Of a stretch of 64,000 nucleotides of DNA, positions 10,267 to 22,366 are shown piece by piece. Every line of letters begins with the position of its first letter. Position 1 is the first letter of the stretch. A program made the position numbers and the translations under genes. The notes under the pieces were generated by a model that saw only the letters and a list, made by a program, of their open reading frames with translations, had not been told where the DNA came from and made no database searches. The stretch spans positions 11,658,562 through 11,722,561 of the forward strand of contig OY759217.1 in assembly GCA_963662175.1 (NCBI GenBank), read 5' to 3'. The DNA comes from Aradus depressus. Taxonomy: Eukaryota > Arthropoda > Insecta > Hemiptera > Aradidae.

Positions 10267-10890
10267 ATTTATTTTATTTATTTATTTACATATTCACAAC
10301 GACAACATTTGTCACTAGTGATCGTGATGATGTGCTGTGGCAAGTGTGTCGCTGTACTGCTGAGGTACGTGACCGAAGAGGAGTCCAGGCTAGTCCTGGA
10401 GCAGGTCCCTCTGCCATGCCCGCTTTAGATGTCTTGGTGGGTTTGTGGGGAGAGTGTTCGTGGATAATTGGAGAATAAGTGGATTGGCGTGATGATGGAG
10501 TTTGTCGTGAAAATTTTGATATCGTGTCTTGATAACAGAAGGTATAAATGGGATGTTGAGGTCATTATGTAATGTGAGGTTGGAAACGTAAAATGGGGCA
10601 TTGGCAATGTGGCGTAGTATGATAGATTGTAATGACTGAAGGCGTTGTATGTTTGATTTTTTGGCTGATCCCCATATCTCGATTCCGTAAGTCCAGATGG
10701 GTTTTAGTATAGTGTTGTAAATGTGAAGTTTGTTTTCAAGCGATAATGTCGATCGTCGTCCGATGATTGATTTCAGTTGTCCAAATCGTCTTTTGAGGTC
10801 TGTGCGTTTCAGTCTGATATGAGTTGTCCAATTAATACAGCTATGTTGGTAGATAGGCAGCATCCAGAAACGAAGATGGTCAACCAAAGA
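10267..10890 (-). pseudogene. Jockey-like LINE, 5'-truncated 3' end
   Basis: The minus strand encodes about 165 residues typical of the region after the RT core in Jockey-clade elements: NWTTHIRLKRTDLKRRF, then LSLENKLHIYNTILKPIWTYGIEIWG, then QRLQSLQSIILRHIANAPFYVSN. After the stop, a short 3' UTR ends in an AAAT-rich tail at 10267-10290. The RT catalytic motifs and endonuclease are absent. The left flank is the 66-bp array and the right flank is the 441-bp array, so either it landed at their junction or the flanks were rearranged. I see no clear target duplication. Confidence 0.88.
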
Positions 10891-10892
10891 AA

Positions 10893-11995
10893 GATTCAGA
10901 TGTATCGGGAAAGTCCCATCCGAAGGACGACGTGCTCAAAGTTATTTTTATCTTCCCGATTAAAACATCTGACCTAAGTGACTTGGCTAGATTTCTAAAT
11001 GGCGATCCTGAGCTCGGTAAACTCCATTCTTCAAATTTCTCGCTTTTAAACGGTTTTTAGTATTAATATTTGTTAAAACTGATATACAGATTCAGATATA
11101 TCGGGGAAGTCCCATCCGAAGGACGACGTGCTCAAATTTATTTTTAACCTAAGTGAAATTTCAGCTACCCAGGTTTAGATACGTAACATACGACTCATTA
11201 TCGAGTACCTGACATACGAAAAAGCCCTCGATCATAGCTTAGAGTCCAAACCGAAGGACGACGTGCTCAAGTTATTTTTAACGTAAATGAAATTTCAACT
11301 ACCCAGGTTTAGATACGTTACATACGACTCATTATCGAGTACCCAACATACGAAAAGGCCCTCGATCATAGCTTAAAGTCCAAACCGAAGGACGACGTGC
11401 TCAAATTTATTTTTATCTTCCCGATTAAAACATCTGACCTAAGTGACTTGGCTAGATTTCGAAATGGCGATCCTGCGCTCGGTAAACTCCATTCTTCAAA
11501 TTTCTCGCTTTTAAACGGTTTTTAGTTTTAATATTTGTTAAAACTGATGAACAACCGGGATATCTGAATCCTACACAAAAATTGAAATAAAAATGTTTTT
11601 CGAAAAAAGTCGGGCTAAATACCATTCTTCAAACTTCCTGCTTTTTAACGGTTTATAGATTTAATATTTGTTAAAACTGATAGACAGATTTAGATATATC
11701 GGGAAAGTCCTATCCGAAGGACGACGTGCTCAAGGTTTTTTGAACCTAAGTGAAATTTTAACTACCTAGGTTTAGTTACATAACATAGGACTCATTATCG
11801 AGCACCTGACATACAAAAAGGCCCTCGATCATAGCCTAAAGTCTAATCCGAAGGACGACGTGCTCAAATTTATTTTTATCTTCCCGAATAAAATATCTGA
11901 CCTAAGTGCCTTGGCTAGATTTCTAAGTGGCGATCCTGAGCTCGATAGACTCCATATGTATGATAAAATAAGTTACCGTTTGGTTTCTACTAACA
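10893..11995 (+). repeat. diverged 441-bp-type satellite copies
   Basis: Several degenerate copies of the unit seen in better form at 15837-25020 lie here. The phrase 'ccgaaggacgacgtgctcaa' recurs about six times with 'catctgacctaagtg', 'gcgatcctgagctcg' and 'tttaacggtttatagattta'. Spacing is irregular and divergence is higher than in the large arrays, so this is an older or separately decaying cluster. Confidence 0.85.
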
Positions 11996-12103
11996 TTATC
12001 AAGGAAGAAATGTGGAATATAAGTGGGCTTTGGAGATGGTAGTAGGAAGTTGGCAGGCGTGTTGGGTGATGTCACGTACCCTATGTTGAGCGGAACGTTT
12101 AAG

Positions 12104-13081
12104 TCTATATTAATAAAGCTGAAACGGGGTTTGTGGGTTTGTGTGTTTGTATGTTTGTTCCAGCATCACGCCCATACGGCTGGACGGATTTTTATGAAAC
12201 TTCACATGTAGCATTCTTTTGAGCCCGATTGAATAATAGGCTATGGTCGCGTCTCAAAATTTTGATCGGGAGGGGGGGTAGTAAGGGGGGCCTAAGTATA
12301 TAAATAGTGCTAACTCATTAACTAATGGTCGAATTGTCATGAAATTTCACATGTAGTATTTTTAAAAGCCAAAAAGGAAAAAAAGGTGTGTGGCGTCCCA
12401 AAGTTTTGAACGGGAGGGGGGTTGTGGGGTAGGCGTAAATTTGAAGATAGTGATAGATCATTTACGGATGATCGGATTGTCATGGAATTTTTTATGTAGT
12501 ATTCTTGATGGCCAAATAGAAAAATACACTATGTGACATCTTCAAAAATTTAACAGTGGGGGGGGGGGGGGGGGGGAGCAAAGCATAAAAAAATGCTGAT
12601 TGATTAAAGGGTAATCGGATTGTCATGAATTTCACATGTAGTAGTAACTATGTATTCGCTGTGGGGTCCGCTGTTGCAAGGAACATACTAGCCGTGGTGC
12701 CCAGCGTTCCTAACTACGTACTAAATGTGGTGTTCGCCGTCGCAAGGCACATACTAGCTGTGGTGCCCAGCGTTCCTAACTACGTACTAGATGTGGGGTC
12801 CGCCGTCAGCGTTCCTAACTTCTTACTAGCTGTGGTGCCCAGCGATGCCAAGTATTCACTAGCTGGGGTTTCCGCCGTTGAAAGGCGCATACTAGCTGTG
12901 GTGCCTAGGGGTCTTAAAAACTTACTAGCGTTACTATAGTTGAAGGACTATAAGCCTTATTCCGTATGAATAATCGAAAATTATAACATCATGAATGTGG
13001 TGTCGAAGGATTGAATAGACTTACAGGAGATATTGAGAGAAAATTCAAAGCTCCCCGGGCAACGCCGGGTATTACTGCTAG
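12104..13081 (+). mobile_element. non-autonomous Helitron 1 (978 bp)
   Basis: It starts TCTATATTAATAAAGCTGAA and ends with the hairpin CCCGG-gcaacg-CCGGG, then 'tattactg' and CTAG, the Helitron 3' signature (stem-loop plus CTRR). Inside are two to three 143-bp G-rich units, a G-run at about 12557-12578, and a short 66-bp-type array (12640-12940). There is no Rep/helicase gene. Its CTAG end directly touches the 5' TC of the next Helitron at 13082. Confidence 0.88.
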
Positions 13082-15638
13082 TCTATATTAATAAAGCTGA
13101 AACGGGGTTTGTTTGTATGTTTGTTCCAGCATCACGCCCAAACCGCTGGACGGATCTTCTTGAAACTTCACATAGCATTCTTTTGAGCCCGATTGAATAA
13201 TAGGCTATGTGGCGTCTCAAAATTTTGAACGGGAGGGGGGGTTGTAAGGGGGGCCTAAGTATATAAATAGTGCTAACACATTAACTAATGGTCGAATTGT
13301 CATGAAATTTCACACGTAGTCTTTTTAAAAGCCAAACAGGAAAAAAAAGGTGTGCGGCGTCCCAATGTTTTGAACGGGAGGGGGGGTTGTGGGGGGGCCT
13401 AAGTATAAATATAGAGCTAACTCATTAACTAATGGGCGAATCGTCATGAAATTTCACATGTAGTATTTTTAAAAGCCAAATAGGAAAAAAAGGTGTGTGG
13501 CGTCCCAAAGTTTTGAACGGGAGGGGGGGTTGTGGGGGGGCCTAAGTATAAATATAGAGCTAATTCTTTAACTAATGGGCGAATCGTCATGAAATTTCAC
13601 ATGTAGTATTTTTAAAAGCCAAATAGGAAAAAAAGGTGTGTGGCGTCCCAAAGTTTTGAACGGGAGGGGGGGGGTTGTGGGGGGGCCTAAGTATAAATAT
13701 AGAGCTAACTCATTAACTAATGGGCGAATCGTCATGAAATTTCACGTAGTATTTTTAAAAGCCAAATAGGAAAAAAAGGTGTGTGGCGTCCCAAAGTTTT
13801 GAACGGGAGGGGGGGTTGTGGGGGGGCCTAAGTATAAATATAGAGCTAGCTCATTAACGGTTGAACGAATTGTCACAAAGTTTCACATGTAGTATTCCTG
13901 AAGACCAAATAAAAAAAAAGGCGGTGTAACGGCTCAAAATTTTGTACGGGAGGGGGGGGTAGTGGCGGGGGGACCTAAGTATAAATATGGCGGTAGCTCA
14001 ATAACGGTTGGTCGTATTGTCATGGAATTTCACATGTAGTATTCTTAAAAGCCAAATAGAAATATAGGGTGTATATGTCACAAAATTTTGAACGGGAGGG
14101 TGGGTTGATGGGGGCCTAAGTATAAGTATAGTGATAAGTCATTAACGGATGATCGGATTGTCACGAAATTTCACATGTAGTATTCCTGGAGGCCAAATAG
14201 AAGAATAGGCGGTGTGACGGCTCAAAATTGTTTACGGGAGGGGGGTTATGGGGGTAGGCCTAAATTTGAAGATAGTGATAGGTCGCTAACGGATGATCGG
14301 ATTGTCACGAAATTTCACATGTAGTATTCTTGATGGTCAAATAAAAAAATACACTATGTGACATTTTAAAAATTTGGGAGGGGGGGCTAAGCATAAAAAT
14401 AATGCTGAATCATTGAAGGGTAATCGGATTGTAATGAATTTCACATGTAGTAGTAGTAACTATGTATTCGCTGTGGGGTTCACTGTTGCAAGACATTTAC
14501 TAGCTGTGATGCCCAGCGTTCCTAATATCGTACTAGCTGTGGGGTCCGCTGTAGCAAGGCACTTACTAACTGTAGTGCTCAGCCCCAGCGTTCCTAACTA
14601 TGTACTGGCTGTGGGGTTCGCTGTTGCAAGGCACCTACAAGACATTCACTAGCTGTGATGCCCAGCGTTCCTAATTACGTACTAGCTGTGGGGTCTGCTG
14701 TTGCAAGGCGCTAGCAGTGTGGCCCAGCGTATTTAACTACGTAGGTACCAGCTGTGGGGTACGCAGTTGTAAGGCACCTACTACCTGTAGGGCCCAGCGT
14801 TCCTAAAAACGTACTAGCTGTGGGGTCCGTCGTTGCAAAAGCATACTAGCTGTGATGCTCAGCGTTTTTTAACTACGTACTAGCTGTGGGGTCCGCCGTT
14901 GCAAAACACATACTAGCTGTGATGCCCAGTGGGTCTAACTACGTACTAGCTGTGGGGTCCGCTGTTGCAAGACACTTACTAGCTGTGATGCCCAGCGTTC
15001 CTAACTTCGTACTAGCTGTGGGGTCCGCTCTTGCGAGGCACATACTAGCTGCGGTCAATAGCGTTCTTAGGTACGCACTGGCTAGGATGTCCAGCGATGC
15101 TAAGTATTCACTATCTGTGGTTTCCGCCGTTGAAAGACGCATACTAGCTGTGATGCCCAGGGGTCCTAAAAACTTACTAGCTGGGATGTTTGACGTTGAA
15201 GGACTATAAGCCTTATTCCGTATGAATAATTGAAAATTATAACATCATGAATGTACTGTTAAAGGGTAAGCGGATTGGCATGAATTGCACATGTAGTAGT
15301 AGTAACTATGTATTCGCTGTGAGGTCCGCTGTTGCAAGGCATTTACTAGCTGCGGTCAATAGCGTTCTTAAGTACGCACTGGCTAGGATGTCCAGCGATG
15401 CGAAGTATTCACTATCTGTGGTTTTCGCCGTTGAAAGACGCATACTAGCTGTGATGCCCAGGGGTCCTAAAAACTTACTAGTTGGGGTGTTTGAAGTTGA
15501 AGGACTATAAGCCTTATTCCGTATGAATAATTAAAAATTATAACATCATGAATGTACTGTTGAAGAATTTAAAAGACTTATAGGAGATAATAGTAGAAAA
15601 GTCAAAGTTCCCCGGGCAACGCCGGGTATTACTGCTAG
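13082..15638 (+). mobile_element. non-autonomous Helitron 2 (2557 bp)
   Basis: It has the same 5' TC end and 3' hairpin/CTAG end as Helitron 1. The order is 5' leader, about nine G-rich 143-bp units (13200-14400), a 66-bp-type array (14440-15170), then the conserved 3' block twice (from 'gcgttcttaggtacgcactg' and again from 15350, each ending near 'aaggactataagccttatt'). No transposition protein is encoded. It is followed immediately by another Helitron 5' end at 15639. Confidence 0.88.
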
Positions 15639-15836
15639 TCTATATTAATAAAGCTGAAACGGGGTTTGTTTGTATGTTTGTTCCAGCATCACGCCCAAAC
15701 CGCTGGACGGATTTTTATGAAACTTCCCATGTAGCATTCTTTTGAGCCCGATTGAATAATAGGCTATGTGGCGTCCCAAAATTTTGATCGGGAGGGGGGG
15801 TGGTAAGGGGGGCCTAAGTATATAAATAGTGCTTTT
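15639..15836 (+). mobile_element. Helitron 5' end, truncated by the satellite array
   Basis: It begins with the same 20-base 5' leader and the 'ccagcatcacgcccaaac' segment. It breaks off after 'tatataaatagtgc', where the 441-bp satellite starts in mid-unit. There is no 3' end, so it was cut by a rearrangement rather than by nested insertion. Confidence 0.8.
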
Positions 15837-18800
15837 ACATAACATACGTCTCATTATCGAGTACCTCACATTCGAAAAAGCCCTGGATCATCGCTTAAAG
15901 TCCCATCCGAAGGAGTGGCGATCCTGAGCTCGGTAGACTCCATTCTTCAAATTTCTCGCTTTTTAACGGTTTATAGATTAAATATTTGTTAAAACTGATA
16001 GGGAACGACCGGATTATCTGAGTCCTACACAAAAATCAAAATAAAAATGTTTTTCAAAAAATTTGCGCTATTTAACGGTTTATAGGCTTAATAATTGTTA
16101 AAACTGATACGACAGATTCAGATTTATCCGGAAAGTCCCATCCGGAGGACGACGTGCTCAAGGCTTTCAACCTAAGTAGAAATTGTCCTACCCAGGTTTA
16201 TTTACATAACATACGTCTCATTATCGAGTAACTCACATTCGAAAAAGCCCTGGATCATTGCTTAATGTCCCATCCGAAGGACGACGTGCTCAAAGTTATT
16301 TTTAGCTTCCCGATTAAAACATCTGACCTAAGTGCCTCAACTAGATTTCTAAGTGGCGATCCTGAGCTCGGTAGACTCCATTCTTGAAATTTCTCGCTTT
16401 TTAACGGTTTATAGATTTAATATTTGTTAAAACTGATAGAGAACGACCGGATTATCTGAATCCTACACAAAAATCAAAATAAAAATGTTTTTCAAAAAAT
16501 TCACGCTATTTAACGGTTTATAGGCTTAATAACTGTTAAAACTGATACGACAGAATCAGATATATCCGAAAAGTCCCATCCGACGGACGACGTGCTCAAG
16601 GCAATTTCAACCTAAGTGAAATTTCACCTAACCAGGTTTATTTACATAACATACGTCTCATTATCGAGTACCTCACATTCGAAAAAGCCCTGGATCATCG
16701 CTTAAAGTCCCATCCGAAGGACGACGTGCTCAAAGTGTTTTTTAACTTCCCGATTGAAACATCTGACCTAAGTGCCTCAGCTAGATTTCTAAGTGGCGAT
16801 CCTGAGCTCGGTAGACTCCATTCTTCAAATTTCTCGCTTTTTAACGGTTTATAGATTTAATATTTGTTAAAACTGATAGAGAACGACCGGATTATCTGAA
16901 TCCTACACAAAAATCAAAATGAAAATGTTTTTCAAAAAATTTGCGCTATTTAACGGTTTATAGGCTTAATAATTGTTAAAACTGATACGAGAGATTCAGA
17001 TTTATCCGGAAAGTCCCATCCGAAGGACGACGTGCTCAAGGCTATTTTCAACCTAAGTGATATTTCACCTACCCAGGTTTATTTACATAACATACGTCTC
17101 ATTATCGAGTACCTCACATTCGAAAAAGTCCTGGAACATCGCTTAAAGTCCCATCCGAAGGACGACATGCTCATAGTTATTTTTCACTTCCCGATTGAAA
17201 CATCTGACCTAAGTGCCTCAGCTAGATTTCTAAGTGGCGATCCTGAGCTCGGTAGACTCCATTCTTCAAATTTCTCGCTTTTTAACGGTTTATAGATTAA
17301 ATATTTGTTAAAACTGATAGGGAACGACCGGATTATCTGAGTCCTACACAAAAATCAAAATAAAAATGTTTTTCAAAAAATTTGCGCTATTTAACGGTTT
17401 ATAGGCTTAATAATTGTTAAAACTGATACGACAGATTCAGATTTATCCGGAAAGTCCCATCCGAAGGACGACGTGCTCAAGGCTTTCAACCTAAGTAGAA
17501 ATTGACCTACCCAGGTTTATTTACATAAAATACGTCTCATTATCGAGTACCTCACATTCGAAAAAGCCCTGGATCATTGCTTAATGTCCCATCCGAAGGA
17601 CGACGTGCTCAAAGTTATTTTTAGCTTCCCGATTAAAACATCTGACCTAAGTGCCTCAACTAGATTTCTAAGTGGCGATCCTGAGCTCGGTAGACTCCAT
17701 TCTTGAAATTTCTCGCTTTTTAACGGTTTATAGATTTAATATTTGTTAAAACTGATAGAGAACGACCGGATTATCTGAATCCTACACAAAAATCAAAATA
17801 AAAATGTTTTTCAAAAAATTCACGCTATTTAACGGTTTATAGGCTTAATAACTGTTAAAACTGATACGACAGAATCAGATATATCCGAAAAGTCCCATCC
17901 GACGGACGACGTGCTCAAGGCTATTTTCAACCTAAGTGAAATTTCACCTAACCAGGTTTATTTACATAACATACGTCTCATTATCGAGTACCTCACATTC
18001 GAAAAAGCCCTGGATCATCGCTTAAAGTCCCATCCGAAGGACGACGTGCTCAAAGTGTTTTTTAACTTCCCGATTGAAACATCTGACCTAAGTGCCTCAG
18101 CTAGATTTCTAAGTGGCGATCCTGAGCTCGGTAGACTCCATTCTTCAAATTTCTCGCTTTTTAACGGTTTATAGATTTAATATTTGTTAAAACTGATAGA
18201 GAACGACCGGATTATCTGAATCCTACACAAAAATCAAAATGAAAATGTTTTCCAAAAAATTTGCGCTATTTAACGGTTTATAGGCTTAATAATTGTTAAA
18301 ACTGATACGAGAGATTCAGATTTATCCGGAAAGTCCCATCCGAAGGACGACGTGCTCAAGGCTATTTTCAACCTAAGTGATATTTCACCTACCCAGGTTT
18401 ATTTACATAACATACGTCTCATTATCGAGTACCTCACATTCGAAAAAGCCCTGGATCATCGCTTAAAGTCCCATCCGAAGGACGACGTGCTCAAAGTGTT
18501 TTTTAACTTCCCGATTGAAACATCTGACCTAAGTGCCTCAACTAGATTTCTAAGTGGCGATCCTGAGCTCGGTAGACTCCATTCTTGAAATTTCTCGCTT
18601 TTTAACGGTTTATAGATTTAATATTTGTTAAAACTGATAGAGAACGACCGGATTATCTGAATCCTACACCAAAATCAAAATAAAAATGTTTTTCAAAAAA
18701 TTTGCGCTATTTAACGGTTTATAGGCTTAATAATTGTTAAAACTGATACGACAGATTCAGATTTATCCGGAAAGTCCCATCCGAAGGACGACGTGCTCAA

Positions 18801-19067
18801 GGCTATTTTCAACCTAAGTGAAATTTCACCTACCCAGGTTTATTTACATAACATACGTCTCATTATCGAGTACCTCACATTCGAAAAAGTCCTGGAACAT
18901 CGCTTAAAGTCCCATCCGAAGGACGACGTGCTCATAGTTATTTTTCACTTCCCGATTAAAACATCTGACCTAAGTGCCTCAGCTAGATTTGTAAGTGGCG
19001 ATCCTGAGCTCGGTAGACTCCATTCTTCAAATTTCTCGCTTTTTAACGGTTTATAGATTTAATATTT
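15837..19067 (+). repeat. 441-bp satellite array 1 (about seven units)
   Basis: Units repeat every ~441 bp (equivalent points at 17032, 17911, 18352, 18793). Each unit holds two copies of 'ccgaaggacgacgtgctcaa' and two of 'tttaacggtttatag'. Three subtypes alternate in an A-B-C-A-B-C order (16160, 16590, 17032, then 17480, 17911, 18352), a higher-order repeat of about 1320 bp. Roughly 240 bp of each unit aligns by eye with the minus strand of the S1 SINE. A 78-87-codon frame in many units is a by-product of this homology. Confidence 0.92.
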
Positions 19068-19244
19068 GTTAACTGACAGAGCCATAGAGTGTGCTGGTTT
19101 CGGATTATGCCAACGTCAGCACAACGTTCAGACTGACTTTAAATATGGTGACACCGATCCACTATGGAAGAAAAATGCCAAAAAAAAATAAGATGTATGT
19201 ATAGATATGAACACAAATTAAAACTTGTGTACATTGTGATATAA
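19068..19244 (-). repeat. Penelope-like end segment between satellite and Helitron
   Basis: It is a 177-bp segment repeated almost exactly at 25024-25200 in the same position. At 19091-19122 it reads 'gtgctggtttcgg' to 'cgtcagcac'. On the minus strand this gives CTGACGT, a short hairpin and GAAAC, enclosed by the complementary ends GTGCTG/CAGCAC. This resembles motifs at the ends of the Penelope-like element at 46412. The assignment is inference from that motif. Confidence 0.5.
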
Positions 19245-22200
19245 TCTATATTAATAAAGCTGAAACGGGGTTTGTTTGTTTGTTTGTATGTTTGTTTGTA
19301 TGTATGTATGTTTGTTCCAGCATCACGCCCAAACCGCTGGACGGATTTTTATGAAACTTCCCATGTAGCATTCTTTTGAGCCCGATTGAATAATAGGCTA
19401 TGTGGCGTCCCAAAATTTTGATCGGGAGGGGGGGTTGTAAGGGGGGCCTAAGTATATAAATAGTGCTAACTCATTAACTAATGGTCAAATTGTCATGAAA
19501 TTTCACACGTTGTCTTTTTAAAAGCCACACAGCAAAAAAAGGTGTGTGGCGTCGCAAAGTTTTGATCGGGAGGGGGGGTTGTGGGGGGGCCTAAGTATAA
19601 ATATAGAGCTAACTCATTAACTAAAGGGCGAATCGTCATAAAATTCACACGTAGTCTTTTTAAAAGCCAAACAGGGAAAAAAGGTGTGTGGCGTCCCAAA
19701 GTTTTGAACGGGAGGGGGGGTTGTGGGGGGGGCCTAAGTATAAATATAGAGCTAACTCATTAACTAAAGGGCGAATCGTCATAAAATTCACACGTAGTCT
19801 TTTTAAAAGCCAAACAGGAAAAAAAGGTGTGTGGCGTCGCAAAGTTTTGATCGGGAGGGGGGGTTGTAAGGGGGGCCTAAGTATAAATATAGAGCTAACT
19901 CATTAACTAAAGGGCGAATCGTCATAAAATTCACACGTAGTATTTTTAAAAGCCAAATAGGAAAAAAAGGTGTGTGGCGTCCCAAAGTTTTGAACGGGAG
20001 GGGGGGTTGTGGGGGGGCCTAAGTATAAATATAGAGCTAATTCTTTAACGGTTGGTCGGATTGTCACGAAATTTCACATGGAGTATTCCTGAAGGCCAAA
20101 TAGAAAAATAGGCGGTGTGACGGCTCAAATGTTTTTACGGGAGGGGGGGTTGTGGGGGGACCTAAGTATAAATATAGAGCTAACTCATTAACTAATGGGC
20201 GAATCGTCATGAAATTTCACATGTAGTATTTTGAAAAGCCAAATAGGAAAAAAAGGTGTGTAGCGTCCCAAAGTTTTGAACGGGAGGGGGGGTTGTGGGG
20301 GGGCCTAAGTATAAATATAGAGCTAACTCATTAACTAATGGGCGAATCGTCATGAAATTTCACGTAGTATTTTTAAAAGCCAAATAGGAAAAAAAGGTGT
20401 GTGGCGTCCCAAAGTTTTGAACGGGAGGGGGGTTGTAAGGGGGGCCTAAGTATAAATATAGAGCTAATTCTTTAACGGTTGGTCGGATTGTCACGAAATT
20501 TCACATGGAGTATTCCTGAAAGCCAAATAGAAAAATAAGGTGTGTGGCGTCCCAAAGTTTTGAACGGGAGGGGGGTTGAGGGGGGGCCTAAGTATAAATA
20601 TAGAGCTAACTCATTAACTAATGGGCGAATCGTCATGAAATTTCACACGTAGTATTTTTAAAAGCCAAATAGGAAAAAAAGGTGTGTGGCGTCCCAAAGT
20701 TTTGATCGGGAGGGGGGGTTGTGGGGGGGCCTAAGTATAAATATAGAGCTAATTCTTTAACGGTTGGTCGGATTGTCACGAAATTTCACATGGAGTATTC
20801 CTGAAGGCCAAATAGAAAAATAAGGTGTGTGGCGTCCCAATGTTTTGAACGGGAGGGGGGGATGTGGGGGGGCCTAAGTATAAATATAGAGCTAACTCAT
20901 TAACTAATGGGCGAATCGTCATGAAATTTCACATGTAGTATTTTTAAAAGCCAAATAGCAAAAAAAGGTGTGTGGCGTCCCAAAGTTTTGAACGGGAGGG
21001 GGGGTTGTGGGGGGCCTAAGTATAAATATAGAGCTAACTCTTTAACGGTTGGTCGGATTGTCACGAAATTTCACATGTAGTATTCCTGAAGGCCAAATAG
21101 AAAAATAAGCTGTGTGGCGTTCCAAAGTTTTGATCGGGAGGGGGGGTTGTAAGGGGGGCCTACGTATATAAATAGTGCTAACTCATTAACTAATGGTCGA
21201 ATTGTCATGAAATTTCACATGTAGTATTCCTAAAGGTCAAATAGAAATATTAGGTGTGTGACGGCCCAAAATTTTGAACAGGAAGGAGGGTTGTGGGGGG
21301 GGCTAAATATACATATAGAGTTAGCTCATTAACGGTTGGTCGTACTGTCATGAATCGGATTGTCATGAATTTCACATGTAGTAGTAGTAACTATGTATTC
21401 GCTGTGGGGTTCACTGTTGCAAGACATTTACTAGCTGTGATGTCCAGCGTTCCTAATATCGTACTAGCTGTGGGGTCCGCTGTTGCAAGGTACTTACTAG
21501 CTGTAGTGCTCAGCCCCAGCGTTCCTAACTATGTACTGGCTGTGGGGTTCGCTGTTGCAAGGCACCTACTACCTGTAGGGCCCAGCGTTCCTAAAAACGT
21601 ACTAGCTGTGGGGTCCGTCGTTGCAAAAGCATACTAGCTGTGATGCCCAGGGTTCCTAATATCGTACTAGCTGTGGGGTCCGTTGTTGCAAGGCATTTAC
21701 TAGCTGTAGTGCCCAGCGTTCCTAACTTCGTACTAGCTGTGGGGTCCGTTGTTGCAAGGCATTTACTAGCTGTAGTGCCCAGCGTTCCTAACTATGTACT
21801 AGCTGTGAAGTTCGCTGTTGCAAAGCACTTACTAACTGTAATGCCCAGCGTATTTAACTACATACTAGCTGTGGGGTCCGCTGTTGCAAGGCACTTAATA
21901 GCTGTGATGCCCAGCGTTCCTAACTTCGTACTAGCTGTGGGGTCCGCTGTTGCGAGGCACATACTAGCTGTGGTGACCAGCGTTCCTAACTACGTACTAG
22001 CTGTTGGGTCCGCCGTCGCAAGGCACATACTAGCTATGATGCCCAGCATTCCCTACTACGTACTAGCTGTGGTGCTCAGCGTTGCAAGCCACATACGTTC
22101 TTAAGTACGCACTGACTAGGACGTCCAGCGATGCTAAGTATTCACTAGTTGTGGCATCCGCCGTTGAAAGGCGCATACTAGCTGTGGTGCCCAGGGGTCC

Positions 22201-22366
22201 TAAAAACTTACTAGCGTTACAACAGCTGAAGGACTATAAGCCTTATTCCGTATGAATAATTGAAAATTATAACATCATGAATGTACTGTCGAGGAACTGA
22301 ATAGCGTTATAGAAGATATTGGGAGAAAAATCAAAGTTCCCCGGGCAACGCCGGGTATAACTGCTA
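19245..22366 (+). mobile_element. non-autonomous Helitron 4 (~3.1 kb)
   Basis: A 5' end of the TCTATATTAATAAAGC type is preceded by A. About 14 G-rich 143-bp units (19400-21350) follow, then a 66-bp-type array (21375-22090), the conserved 3' block and the hairpin 'ccccgggcaacgccggg'. The end is 'actgcta' and passes straight into satellite sequence ('tagatttaat'), so the last G of CTAG is missing or shared. No Rep/helicase is encoded. Confidence 0.85.

Noticed and set aside
9417..10478. 353-codon plus-strand frame as a repeat protein
   Set aside because: It is the 66-bp array read through. The minus strand is open too, the last part runs into a LINE on the opposite strand, and similar arrays lie inside non-coding Helitrons.
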